From: JBBSUX01 sp038234045
GTDB lineage: Bacteria > Pseudomonadota > Gammaproteobacteria > Burkholderiales > Burkholderiaceae_C
Length of the DNA: 12,914 nt
Reading direction: 5' to 3'
NCBI GenBank assembly: GCA_038234045.1
Contig: JBBSUX010000078.1
Location: 1-12,914, forward strand
The translations under genes were made by a program, and so were the position numbers. Positions 6,545-12,914 of the stretch are shown here, piece after piece (the stretch's first letter is position 1; every line of letters begins with the position of its first letter). A model generated the notes under the pieces. The model was not told the DNA's origin. It ran no database searches and saw only the letters and a list, made by a program, of their open reading frames with translations.

Positions 6545-7633
6545 TCACTCCGTCCCGAGGTTTTTTAACCGGGGCGCCGGTTCCGCAAAGCCGGCGAACA
6601 CCCGGTCCAGTCGATCGAGATACGCGGCCTTGGCCGCACCGTCGGCAAAACTGCCTTCGAACGCGTTGCACCCCAACGCGTAGGCATGCCGCACCGTCAG
6701 GCCCGTGGCCGCGAACACCTGCAGGAAGTTCTCGTTCATGTAGCCGCCGAAGTAGGCCGGGTCATCCGAATTAACGGTGGCGATGAGGCCGGCATCCAGC
6801 AGGGCCCCCAGGTTGTGCGCTGCCAGATCCGGAAACACGCAAAGCTTCTGGTTCGAAAGCGGGCACACGGTGAGCGGAATCCGCTCCCGTGCCAGGCGCT
6901 GCATCAGCTCCGCATCGTGCACTGCCTGCACGCCATGGTCGATTCGCTCGGCATGCAGCACATCGAGTGCACTGCGGATATAGGCAGGCGGCCCCTCCTC
7001 GCCAGCGTGGGCCACGCGGTGCAGGCCCAGCTCGCCGCAGCGCGCGAACACGCGGGCGAATTTCTCGGGAGGGTGACCCAGCTCGCTGGAATCGAGGCCA
7101 ACGCCAATGAACGCTTCGCGCCAGGGCATTGCTGCCTCCAGCGTGGCAAAGGCGTCTTCTTCGCTCAGATGGCGCAAAAAACAAAGAATCAGCGCTGCAT
7201 CGATACCGAAACGCGCTTTAGCAGCGGTGCAGGCGTCCTGCAATCCGCCAATAACGGTTTCCATGGCGACGCCGCGTGCAGTGTGGGTTTGCGGATCGAA
7301 AAACAGCTCGGCCCGCACCACGTTGTCGGCTGCGGCACGTTCGAAATATGCCATCGCCATGTCGAAGAAATCTTCGCGTTGTAGCAGCACGCTGGCACCG
7401 GCGTAATAAATGTCGAGGAAACTCTGCAAATCAGTGAAGGCATAGGCGCTGCGCAGCGCCTCGACATCGGCGTAAGGCAGGGCCACGCGATTGCGCTGTG
7501 CTAGCGCAAAAATCAGTTCGGGTTCGAGCGAACCTTCGATGTGGATGTGCAGCTCTGCCTTGGGCATGGCGCGCAGCAGATCGGGCAGCCGGGCGGCAGG
7601 AATTCGGTCGAGCAGGAAGTCTTCGAGAGGCAT
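6545..7633 (-). CDS. add: Adenosine deaminase-family enzyme, predicted adenine deaminase (PA0148-like)
   Basis: The 362-residue amidohydrolase shows ELHIHIEGSLEPEL (zinc ligands His29, His31), AHAGEEG (His209, catalytic Glu212), IDHG (His233) and NSDDPAYFGGY (Asp290, Asp291). Automated annotation usually calls this adenosine deaminase. Several blocks (FFDPQTHT, FLRHLSEE, LDSSELGHPP, CPLSNQKLCVF) instead match the bacterial/fungal adenine deaminase subgroup, whose Pseudomonas aeruginosa member PA0148 was shown to deaminate adenine. Predicted reaction: adenine to hypoxanthine plus ammonia, in the cytoplasm. ATG 7633 has no clear ribosome site; Met23 (7567), just before PKAELHIHIEG, is an alternative start. 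The gene diverges from the fusion gene at 7812 and converges on the LysR gene. With guaD and the importer it supports a purine salvage role. Confidence 0.93.
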   Translation of the reverse strand: MPLEDFLLDRIPAARLPDLLRAMPKAELHIHIEGSLEPELIFALAQRNRVALPYADVEALRSAYAFTDLQSFLDIYYAGASVLLQREDFFDMAMAYFERAAADNVVRAELFFDPQTHTARGVAMETVIGGLQDACTAAKARFGIDAALILCFLRHLSEEDAFATLEAAMPWREAFIGVGLDSSELGHPPEKFARVFARCGELGLHRVAHAGEEGPPAYIRSALDVLHAERIDHGVQAVHDAELMQRLARERIPLTVCPLSNQKLCVFPDLAAHNLGALLDAGLIATVNSDDPAYFGGYMNENFLQVFAATGLTVRHAYALGCNAFEGSFADGAAKAAYLDRLDRVFAGFAEPAPRLKNLGTE

Positions 7634-7716
7634 GGCATTTCAGGTTTGAGGTCCTTCGTGCATCACGATGGACCGATTGGTGCAGGCTAGCATGCCGCTG
7701 CCTTCAAACCGATGCA

Positions 7717-7730
7717 CCGACGCATGTCGG
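7717..7730. repeat. Small dyad in the deaminase/fusion-gene intergenic region
   Basis: CCGAC and GTCGG flank GCAT, giving a 14-base dyad in the 178-bp gap between two divergent genes. It could be an operator, but GC-rich DNA yields such dyads by chance. No confident promoter boxes were found here on either strand. Confidence 0.25.
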
Positions 7731-7811
7731 CAACCCGCAATCACCAGCGCGTACCGCTTGCCCGCCAACGCCGTATTCTTGCGCTCTCGTGATCACCCTC
7801 AAGAATTTCCC

Positions 7812-8900
7812 ATGACCCGCCACCCGCCCCTGCCGACCCGCGAGGAGATTGCCGAGCTGCCGCTGTTTGAAGGACTGTCGACGGATCGCATCCATCTGGT
7901 GGCAGACGAAGCTGCCGCCGGGATCGCCCTGCCCCTGCTGCTGCGAGAGCCTGTCTTGGGTTTCGACACCGAATCCAAACCGACGTTCCTCCGTGATGAG
8001 GTGTCGCAAGGACCGCATCTGGTGCAATTCGCCACCGACGAGGCGGGGTGGCTGTTCCAGTTGCGCACGCCCGCATGCCGCGACGCAGTCTGCCAGCTGA
8101 TGGCGCAAAAGAGCGTGCGGAAGGTGGGTTTTGGTCTGGAGAACGACCGCGCACAGATGGCCCAGAATCTGGGCGGAGAGGTGCATTGCCTGCTCGACCT
8201 GGATGCCGTCTTTCGGCACCAGGGCTATCGCAAATCGGTAGGGGTGAAAACCGCCATCGCCCTGCTTTATGGCCAGCGGTTTGCCAAATCCAAGAGGATC
8301 GGCACCTCCAACTGGGCACAGGCCCATCTGACGGAAGCGCAGCTGGGCTACGCCGCCAACGATGCATACGCGGCGCTCTGTGTATACCGCCGGCTGCTGC
8401 AGACCGATGAGACGGCCGTGGAACACACCATCGCGCCAATCGCGCCTGCACCGCGCACTACCCCACGGCGGGAGGAGCCGGAAGCAGCCAGGGCAAACGC
8501 AGCGGAGCCCACAAGAAAAAAGCGTTCTTCCGCCACGCTCGCCGTAGCGCAGACCATTCCGCTGCTGCGCATCTTCGATGTGGGACAGGCGCTTGCGTTC
8601 TACCGGGATTTCCTCGGCTTCACACTCGACTGGCAGCACCGCATCGACGCGAACGCGCCGCACTATCTGCAGATATCGCGCGCCGGCTGCATCCTGCATC
8701 TCACTGAACACCACGGCGATTGCACGCCGGGTTCGACCGTCTTCGTCCGGTGCACCGGGCTGTGCGCCTACCACTCGGAAATCACCGCAAAGGAGTACAG
8801 CTTCATGCGGCCGGGAGTCGAGCCAGCACCCTGGGGCGGCGAGCTCATGGAAGTGATCGATCCATTCGGCAACCGCTTGCGGTTTGCAGAAACCGACTGA
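7812..8900 (+). CDS. Fusion of DEDDy 3'-5' exonuclease and glyoxalase-fold (bleomycin-resistance-like) domain
   Basis: The 362-residue product has two domains. Residues about 30-198 form an RNase D/WRN-type exonuclease: Exo I FDTES (Asp52, Glu54), Exo II around GLENDRAQM (Asp111) and Exo III YAAND (Tyr180, Asp184), so the DEDDy residues are present. Residues about 200-245 are a Pro/Ala/Glu/Arg linker ending in basic TRKKRSS. Residues about 246-360 are a glyoxalase/bleomycin-resistance-like domain (IPLLRIFDVGQALAFYRDFLGF, LHLTEHHGD, EVIDPFGNRLRF). The exonuclease half should trim nucleic acid 3' ends; the glyoxalase half may bind a small molecule or metal, with unknown substrate. ATG 7812 is chosen because homology begins there; the frame is open from 7668 without family likeness. 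The ribosome site is weak. A single uninterrupted frame argues against two separate genes. Confidence 0.9.
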   Translation: MTRHPPLPTREEIAELPLFEGLSTDRIHLVADEAAAGIALPLLLREPVLGFDTESKPTFLRDEVSQGPHLVQFATDEAGWLFQLRTPACRDAVCQLMAQKSVRKVGFGLENDRAQMAQNLGGEVHCLLDLDAVFRHQGYRKSVGVKTAIALLYGQRFAKSKRIGTSNWAQAHLTEAQLGYAANDAYAALCVYRRLLQTDETAVEHTIAPIAPAPRTTPRREEPEAARANAAEPTRKKRSSATLAVAQTIPLLRIFDVGQALAFYRDFLGFTLDWQHRIDANAPHYLQISRAGCILHLTEHHGDCTPGSTVFVRCTGLCAYHSEITAKEYSFMRPGVEPAPWGGELMEVIDPFGNRLRFAETD

Positions 8901-8933
8901 TCACTCATTGCGTTGCCCTCTGACGGCGCACCC

Positions 8934-8967
8934 AAAAAAAAGCCACCTTTCCGGGCGGCTTTTTTTT
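8934..8967. terminator. Bidirectional intrinsic terminator between convergent genes
   Basis: A run of A (8934-8941), AGCCACC, a short loop, GGCGGCT and a run of T (8960-8967) give a hairpin with a U-tract in both directions. The stem has one imperfect pair: an A-C mismatch in plus-strand RNA but a G.U wobble in minus-strand RNA. It should therefore be somewhat stronger as the end of the BMP2 transcript. It lies 33 bases past the fusion-gene stop and 55 bases past the BMP2 stop. Confidence 0.9.
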
Positions 8968-9022
8968 GACAAGCATGGCGACGACCGCTTTCGGTCATAG
9001 CTGTTGCAAGTTTTGCCAATCT

Positions 9023-10189
9023 TCAGTTGCCAGGCACGGTGCCTTCGACACCCTTTACGTAGAACTTGATACCGCCCAGGAACTGGTCATCAGCCACAGC
9101 ACCCTTGGCGAGCACTTCCTTGCCGGTGTTGTCCATGATCGGACCTTCCCAGATATGAAACGTGCCATCCTTCAAGCCGGCCTTGACCTTGTCGACCTTG
9201 GCTTTAGCATCGGCCGGCACGTCATCGGCGATGGAGACCAGATCGATCGCGCCTTCCTTCACACCCCACCAGATCTTGGTGGGCGACGTCTTCCAGGTGC
9301 CGTCGAGCACCTCTTTGACAGTGCTCTTGTAATACGGTCCCCAGTTGATGACGGCGGAGGCGAGGTGAGCCTTGGGCCCATAGGCCTTCATGTCCGAATC
9401 CCAGCCGAAGGCGCGCTTGCCTTTTTCTTCGGCGGTCTTCAGCACTGCAGGCGAATCGGTATTCTGGAAAAGAATATCCGCGCCGCCGTTAATGAGTGAG
9501 GTCGCTGCTTCGGTTTCCTTCGGCGGGCTGAACCATTCGTTGACCCACACGACCCTGGTTGTTACCTTGGGATTCACCGACTGCGCGCCCATGGTGAAAC
9601 TGTCGATATTCCGGATCACTTCCGGAATCGGCACCGAACCGACAAAGCCCAAAACGTTGGTCTTGGTCATGGCGCCAGCGATGATGCCGGCCATGTAGGC
9701 GCCCTGGTACGTGCGGCTGTCGTACGCGCGCAGGTTGGGAGCAGACTTGTAGCCGGTCGCATGCTCGAACTTGACATCGGGGTTGTCGGCCGCTACTTTC
9801 AGCATCGTGTCCATGTAGCCGAAGGTGGTTCCAAAGATCAGCTTGTTGCCTTGCGCCACCATGTCGCGTATCACGCGTTCGGCGTCGGCCGACTCGGGAA
9901 CACTCTCCACATAGCTGGTCTTCACCTTGTCGCCGAATTCGGCATCGATCGCCTTGCGGCCTTGATCCTGCGCATACGACCAGCCACCGTCGCCCACAGG
10001 GCCAACATAGGCGAACGCGATCTTTAAAGGCTCCGGTTTGGCAGGCGCCGGTGCAGAAGCGGGTGCGGGTACCGCGGCAGGCGCTACAGCAACCGGCTCG
10101 TCCTTCTTGCCGCAGCCAGCGAGGGCGGCAGCGGCAACAGTGCCGAGCGCTGCCGCACGCAGCAGGGAACGTTTGGTCATTTCATTCAT
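9023..10189 (-). CDS. BMP-family ABC transporter substrate-binding lipoprotein, BMP2
   Basis: The 388-residue product has a signal peptide with a canonical lipobox (LAGC, Cys26). A Pro/Ala-rich tether (about 31-52) and the Bmp/PnrA binding fold (LKIAFAYVGPVGDGGW onward) follow. The ligand-site block GWDSDMK (Asp264) is intact; PnrA-type proteins use this region to hold purine nucleosides. It is the extracytoplasmic receptor of the importer encoded directly upstream on the same strand. AAGAGA about 5 bases before ATG 10189 supports this start; Met4 is an alternative. A 101-base gap from the permease stop holds a possible extra promoter, which would allow a surplus of binding protein over membrane subunits. 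The transcript probably ends at the terminator at 8934-8967. The KRSLLRAAALG lead resembles a Tat signal but has KR, not RR. Confidence 0.95.
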   Translation of the reverse strand: MNEMTKRSLLRAAALGTVAAAALAGCGKKDEPVAVAPAAVPAPASAPAPAKPEPLKIAFAYVGPVGDGGWSYAQDQGRKAIDAEFGDKVKTSYVESVPESADAERVIRDMVAQGNKLIFGTTFGYMDTMLKVAADNPDVKFEHATGYKSAPNLRAYDSRTYQGAYMAGIIAGAMTKTNVLGFVGSVPIPEVIRNIDSFTMGAQSVNPKVTTRVVWVNEWFSPPKETEAATSLINGGADILFQNTDSPAVLKTAEEKGKRAFGWDSDMKAYGPKAHLASAVINWGPYYKSTVKEVLDGTWKTSPTKIWWGVKEGAIDLVSIADDVPADAKAKVDKVKAGLKDGTFHIWEGPIMDNTGKEVLAKGAVADDQFLGGIKFYVKGVEGTVPGN

Positions 10190-10233
10190 GGGTTCTCTTT
10201 TCTCGTTTTGGTTCGGATGGGCAACGGGATGGA

Positions 10234-10260
10234 ACTATAGGCAAGAAATGGTCGCGTTAA
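10234..10260 (-). promoter_or_regulatory. Possible sigma-70 promoter for BMP2
   Basis: On the minus strand TATAGT (10234-10239, 5 of 6 to the -10 consensus) is preceded by TTAACG (10255-10260, 4 of 6 to the -35 consensus). The spacing is 15 bases, shorter than ideal. It lies 44 bases before the BMP2 ATG and in the only sizeable gap of the transporter cluster. Confidence 0.35.
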
Positions 10261-10290
10261 CAGCCGGGAGCCGTCTTCACTCTGGGCCAT

Positions 10291-11211
10291 TCAAGCGGAA
10301 GGGTGAAAAGCCTTGCCGAGCGACGCCGGCATGTTGATGCGGATCCACGTCGGGTTGCGCGAAATCAGCGCCAGCACCACGATGGTACTGACATAGGGCA
10401 GCATGCTCAGCAATTGGCTCGACACATTCACGCCCTTGCCTTGCAGATAGAACTGCAACATCGTCACACCGCCAAAAAGATAGGCGCCCAGCAATACACG
10501 GGCCGGCCGCCAGGTGGCAAAGGTAGTGAGCGCCAGCGCAATCCAGCCGCGACCCGCCACCATGCCTTCGACCCATAGCGGCGTGTAAACGGTGGAGATA
10601 TAGGCGCCAGCAAGCCCGCAGAGCGCACCGCCCGCCACAACAGCGGCCAGGCGGATACGCCGAACCGGATAGCCCAGCGCGTGAGCCGACTCGGGCGACT
10701 CCCCGACCGAGCGCAGCACCAGCCCGGCGCGGGTGCGATATAGAAACCAGACCAGCGCTGCCGCAAATATCACCGTCAGATACACCAGCGGATGGTGCCG
10801 GAACAGCGCGGGGCCCAGCACGGGGATATCGGCGAGATACGGAATCGCGTAATGCGTACTTTCCGGCAGCCTGGCCTGTACATAACCGATTCCCACGAAT
10901 GCCGAAAAGCCGCTGCCGAACAATGCCAATGCAAGCCCGGTTGCGTACTGGTTGGTATTGAGCCAGATCACCAGCACACCGAAGATGGCCGCCAGCGCTC
11001 CTCCAGCAAGCATGCCCGCCAAAAGCCCCAGCAAATGGCTGCCGGTGTACACGACCGTCGCGTAGCCCGCAATGGCGGCACAGAGCATCATGCCTTCGGC
11101 CCCCAGATTGACGATGCCGGCTTTCTCGTTGATGAGCAGGCCCAGTGCGGCGATGGCCAGCACCGTCCCCGCAGAAAGCGTGGAGGCAAAAAGCAGTGCG
11201 TAGGAATCCAT
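10291..11211 (-). CDS. ABC transporter permease, BMP-linked nucleoside type (NupQ/YufQ-like)
   Basis: The 306-residue, strongly hydrophobic protein has about eight to ten membrane segments and belongs to the branched-chain-type permease superfamily (BPD_transp_2). The EKAGIVNLGAEGMM block (about 28-41) is the hallmark of the second permease of BMP-type nucleoside importers. It would pair with the permease encoded upstream to form the channel. ATG 11211 is taken as the start because MDSYALLFASTLSAGTV is the family N-terminus; the frame is open to 11307 but that part reads through the other permease's tail. The upstream stop is only 19 bases away, so translation is probably coupled, which may explain the lack of a good ribosome site. 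The C-terminus (PTWIRINMPASLGKAF) is of usual length. Confidence 0.94.
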   Translation of the reverse strand: MDSYALLFASTLSAGTVLAIAALGLLINEKAGIVNLGAEGMMLCAAIAGYATVVYTGSHLLGLLAGMLAGGALAAIFGVLVIWLNTNQYATGLALALFGSGFSAFVGIGYVQARLPESTHYAIPYLADIPVLGPALFRHHPLVYLTVIFAAALVWFLYRTRAGLVLRSVGESPESAHALGYPVRRIRLAAVVAGGALCGLAGAYISTVYTPLWVEGMVAGRGWIALALTTFATWRPARVLLGAYLFGGVTMLQFYLQGKGVNVSSQLLSMLPYVSTIVVLALISRNPTWIRINMPASLGKAFHPSA

Positions 11212-11230
11212 GGCGAGTGTCAGACGTATT

Positions 11231-11320
11231 TCAGTCGAGGGCGCCGTGGGACCGGCTTTGCCGGACCGCCAGCGCCGCCCCCTGAGAGGGGGTTGGCGAA
11301 CCGACACGCAGTGCGGGCAG
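11231..11320. repeat. Hairpin-rich repeat-like element overlapping the end of a permease gene
   Basis: Plus-strand CCCCCTGAGAGGGGG (11278-11292) and CCGGCTTTGCCGG (11252-11264) are two adjacent perfect hairpins. The block from about 11231 to 11320 encodes the last 30 or so residues of the upstream permease, which have no family counterpart. The sequence style resembles a dispersed palindromic repeat I recall from intergenic regions of Comamonadaceae genomes. That identity is from memory and not tested here; the hairpins are directly visible. Confidence 0.55.
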
Positions 11321-12379
11321 CCTGGGGGAAAAACTGATTCGGTAAAGGATCAACGTGTCGCAAGCCAGTAGGGTGAACAGCAACAGGCCCTGGAACACTC
11401 CCGTGAGCGACTTCGGCAGGCCGAGCCGTGACTGCGCCAGCTCCCCGCCGATGTAAAACATGCTCATCAAAAGCGCCGACAGCACCATCCCGACCGGATG
11501 CAGGCGTCCGACGAACGCCACGATGATCGCGGCGAATCCGTAGCCGGCAGGGATGTACGGGTTGAGCTGACCGACAGGCCCCGCTACCTCCAGCGCACCC
11601 GCCAGACCGGCAGCGCCACCCGAGATCAACAGCGCTGTCCAGAGCGCACGACGCGAAGAAAAACCGGCATACCGCGCTGCGGCCGGCGCGAGGCCGCCCA
11701 CGCTCAATGCAAATCCGGCCCGCGTGCGAAACAGGAAAACCCAAAGCACCGCTGCTCCTACTATGGCAATTACGGCGCCGATGCTCACCCGCGACCCCTT
11801 GATCAGCCTGGGGATCTGCGTCACCGCATCGAAGGTGCGGGTTTGGGGAAAGTTGTAGCCCATCGGGTCTTTCCACGGGCCGTACACCAGATAACCAAGC
11901 AGCAGGATCGCTACATACACCAGCATCAGGCTCACCAGAATCTCGCTGGCATTAAAACGGTCGCGCAGCAACGCCACCAGCGCTGCCCATGCCATGCCGC
12001 CTGCAACGCCGGCGATCAGGACCGCCGGCACGATCCACGGCCCGGTCGTTTTGTTGGCAAGCAGCGCCACACCACCAGCGGCAATGGCCCCCAGCACGTA
12101 TTGCCCTTCAGCTCCGATGTTCCAGATGTTGGAGCGAAAGCACACCGCCAAGCCAAGCGCGATCAGCAACAAGGGTGTGGCCTTGACGGCGAGCTCACCC
12201 AGGGCATAGGTGCTTTTGATGGGCTCCCAGAAAAAGATCTCCAGACCACGCAGCGGATCCTTGCCAAGCAAGCTGAACAACAGCATTCCGATCAGCACCG
12301 TCAGCGCGAGGGCCAGCAAGGGCGATCCATAGACCCACCAGCGCGACGCCTGCGGACGCGGTTCAAGCTTCAAGCGCAT
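11231..12379 (-). CDS. ABC transporter permease, BMP-linked nucleoside type (NupP/YufP-like), with extended tail
   Basis: The 382-residue inner-membrane protein has a short basic N-terminus and about ten hydrophobic segments; the first is about 18-38 and the last about 325-345. The conserved NIWNIGAEGQ block (84-93) marks the first permease of BMP-type importers. LLRDRFNASEILVSLML (about 137-153) is the cytoplasmic region expected to contact the ATPase. The start at 12379 overlaps the ATPase gene by 17 bases, a sign of translational coupling. Residues about 352-382 (SPRLPALRVGSPTPSQGAAL and on) are an unusual hydrophilic tail encoded by a hairpin-rich repeat; family members usually end soon after the YR following the last helix. 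The core is intact, so the protein is probably functional. Confidence 0.95.
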   Translation of the reverse strand: MRLKLEPRPQASRWWVYGSPLLALALTVLIGMLLFSLLGKDPLRGLEIFFWEPIKSTYALGELAVKATPLLLIALGLAVCFRSNIWNIGAEGQYVLGAIAAGGVALLANKTTGPWIVPAVLIAGVAGGMAWAALVALLRDRFNASEILVSLMLVYVAILLLGYLVYGPWKDPMGYNFPQTRTFDAVTQIPRLIKGSRVSIGAVIAIVGAAVLWVFLFRTRAGFALSVGGLAPAAARYAGFSSRRALWTALLISGGAAGLAGALEVAGPVGQLNPYIPAGYGFAAIIVAFVGRLHPVGMVLSALLMSMFYIGGELAQSRLGLPKSLTGVFQGLLLFTLLACDTLILYRISFSPRLPALRVGSPTPSQGAALAVRQSRSHGALD

Positions 12380-12914
12380 GGTCCCGCCCTTTTTCTGATG
12401 AAGTTGCGGCTTGCGGATTCGCTGATGGATCGGGACAGTTATCGCCTTCCCACAGCCCGCTCATCCACTGACCGATTCGGGCCACACTGGCATCGGCGCG
12501 CTGCAGCGATGGCGAAATCCGTCCCTTGGCCATCACATGCAGGCGGTCGCAAAGTTCGAACAGCTCATCGAGCTCTTCGCTCACCACCAATACGGCGCAG
12601 CCAGCGTCGCGCAAGGCCAGGATTTCGCCTCGGATCTGCGCCGCAGCACCCACGTCCACACCCCAAGTGGGTTGCGAAACGATGAGCAACCGGGGCTTCG
12701 CATCGATCTCGCGCCCCACGATGAATTTCTGCAGATTGCCGCCAGAGAGCGAACGGGCGGCAGATGCTGGTCCACCCGCCTTCACCCGGAATCGCTCGAT
12801 GATCGAAGCCGCCTGCGCCTGCAGCGCGCCCACCCGAATCCAACCACCGGCACCGACCGCATCGCGCCGCGTCAGCAGAAGATTTTGCGCAAGACTCAGC
12901 ATCGGTACGGCGCC
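12363..12914 (-). CDS. ABC transporter ATP-binding protein, BMP-linked nucleoside type (NupO/YufO-like), C-terminal part
   Basis: The frame is open from the window edge (GAVPMLSLAQNLLL) to the TGA at 12363, giving 183 residues. Only the second of the two nucleotide-binding domains expected in this 500-residue family is present. It shows the signature LSGGNLQKFIVGRE, the Walker B region LLIVSQPTWGVDVGA and the switch region VVSEELDELFELCDR. Walker B carries Ser-Gln where active ATPases have Asp-Glu, which is usual for the second domain of BMP-type ATPases. ATP hydrolysis is then expected in the missing N-terminal domain. It is the first visible gene of the importer set and overlaps the permease start by 17 bases. 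More genes of the operon may lie beyond the window. Confidence 0.95.
   Translation of the reverse strand, partial: GAVPMLSLAQNLLLTRRDAVGAGGWIRVGALQAQAASIIERFRVKAGGPASAARSLSGGNLQKFIVGREIDAKPRLLIVSQPTWGVDVGAAAQIRGEILALRDAGCAVLVVSEELDELFELCDRLHVMAKGRISPSLQRADASVARIGQWMSGLWEGDNCPDPSANPQAATSSEKGRDHALEA

Noticed and set aside
6489..6580. GGTTTTTTAACC dyad as a terminator for the LysR gene
   Set aside because: It lies inside the coding end of the convergent deaminase gene and has no U-tract after the stem, so it does not qualify as an intrinsic terminator.
10156..10189. Tat signal in BMP2 (TKRSLLRAAALG)
   Set aside because: It lacks the twin arginine (KR instead of RR), and the strong lipobox with a typical Sec-type hydrophobic stretch explains the N-terminus.
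11212..11307. Upstream extension of the second permease to position 11307
   Set aside because: The extra 32 residues are the repeat region and the other permease's tail read in another frame. Family homology begins at MDSYALLFA (11211).

Overview
The window looks like chromosomal DNA of a GC-rich betaproteobacterium, most likely Burkholderiales and probably Comamonadaceae. This is inferred from protein styles (RhlE-type helicase, YpfJ-type metallopeptidase, GKSTYAR-type Dcd, two BMP binding proteins, DSSELGHPP-type adenine deaminase) and from a hairpin-rich repeat of a kind I associate with that family. No rRNA, tRNA, transposase, phage gene or CRISPR array is visible. Ten of the twelve well-supported genes lie on the minus strand, as does one weaker hypothetical gene.

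Layout, left to right. Positions 1-460 hold the N-terminal part of an RhlE-type DEAD-box RNA helicase, cut by the window edge. 532-1413 is a YpfJ-like zinc metallopeptidase. 1579-1923 is a small unrecognised membrane-anchored protein. 2053-2622 is dCTP deaminase (dcd). 2735-4099 is guanine deaminase (guaD), whose C-terminus looks frameshifted. 4194-5330 is a BMP-family periplasmic binding protein (here BMP1). The 186-bp gap 5331-5516 separates BMP1 from a divergent LysR-type regulator (5517-6488) and holds a strong minus-strand intrinsic terminator inside the BMP1 leader. 6545-7633 is an adenosine/adenine deaminase-family enzyme, predicted to act on adenine. 7812-8900 (+) is a fusion of a 3'-5' exonuclease and a glyoxalase-fold domain. 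A terminator hairpin at 8934-8967 separates it from the convergent transporter genes. From 12914 down to 9023 on the minus strand run an ABC ATPase (partial), two inner-membrane permeases and a lipoprotein binding protein (BMP2).

The genes fit together as a purine uptake and salvage/catabolism locus. The BMP2-permease-permease-ATPase set is a complete nucleoside-type ABC importer. BMP1 is a second binding protein with no permease of its own and may feed the same importer. Adenine deaminase would give hypoxanthine and guanine deaminase would give xanthine, which converge on xanthine dehydrogenase (not in the window). The LysR regulator is placed to control BMP1-guaD.

The observations most worth following are: (1) the BMP1 leader, where a 16-bp hairpin plus U7 tract lies between any plausible promoter and the start codon, suggesting transcription attenuation or an undescribed riboswitch-like element, with a possible 43-codon leader ORF; (2) the exonuclease-glyoxalase fusion; (3) the guaD C-terminal frameshift; (4) the Asp-to-His change in the ligand-site block of BMP1; (5) a repeat element that encodes the C-terminal tail of one permease.
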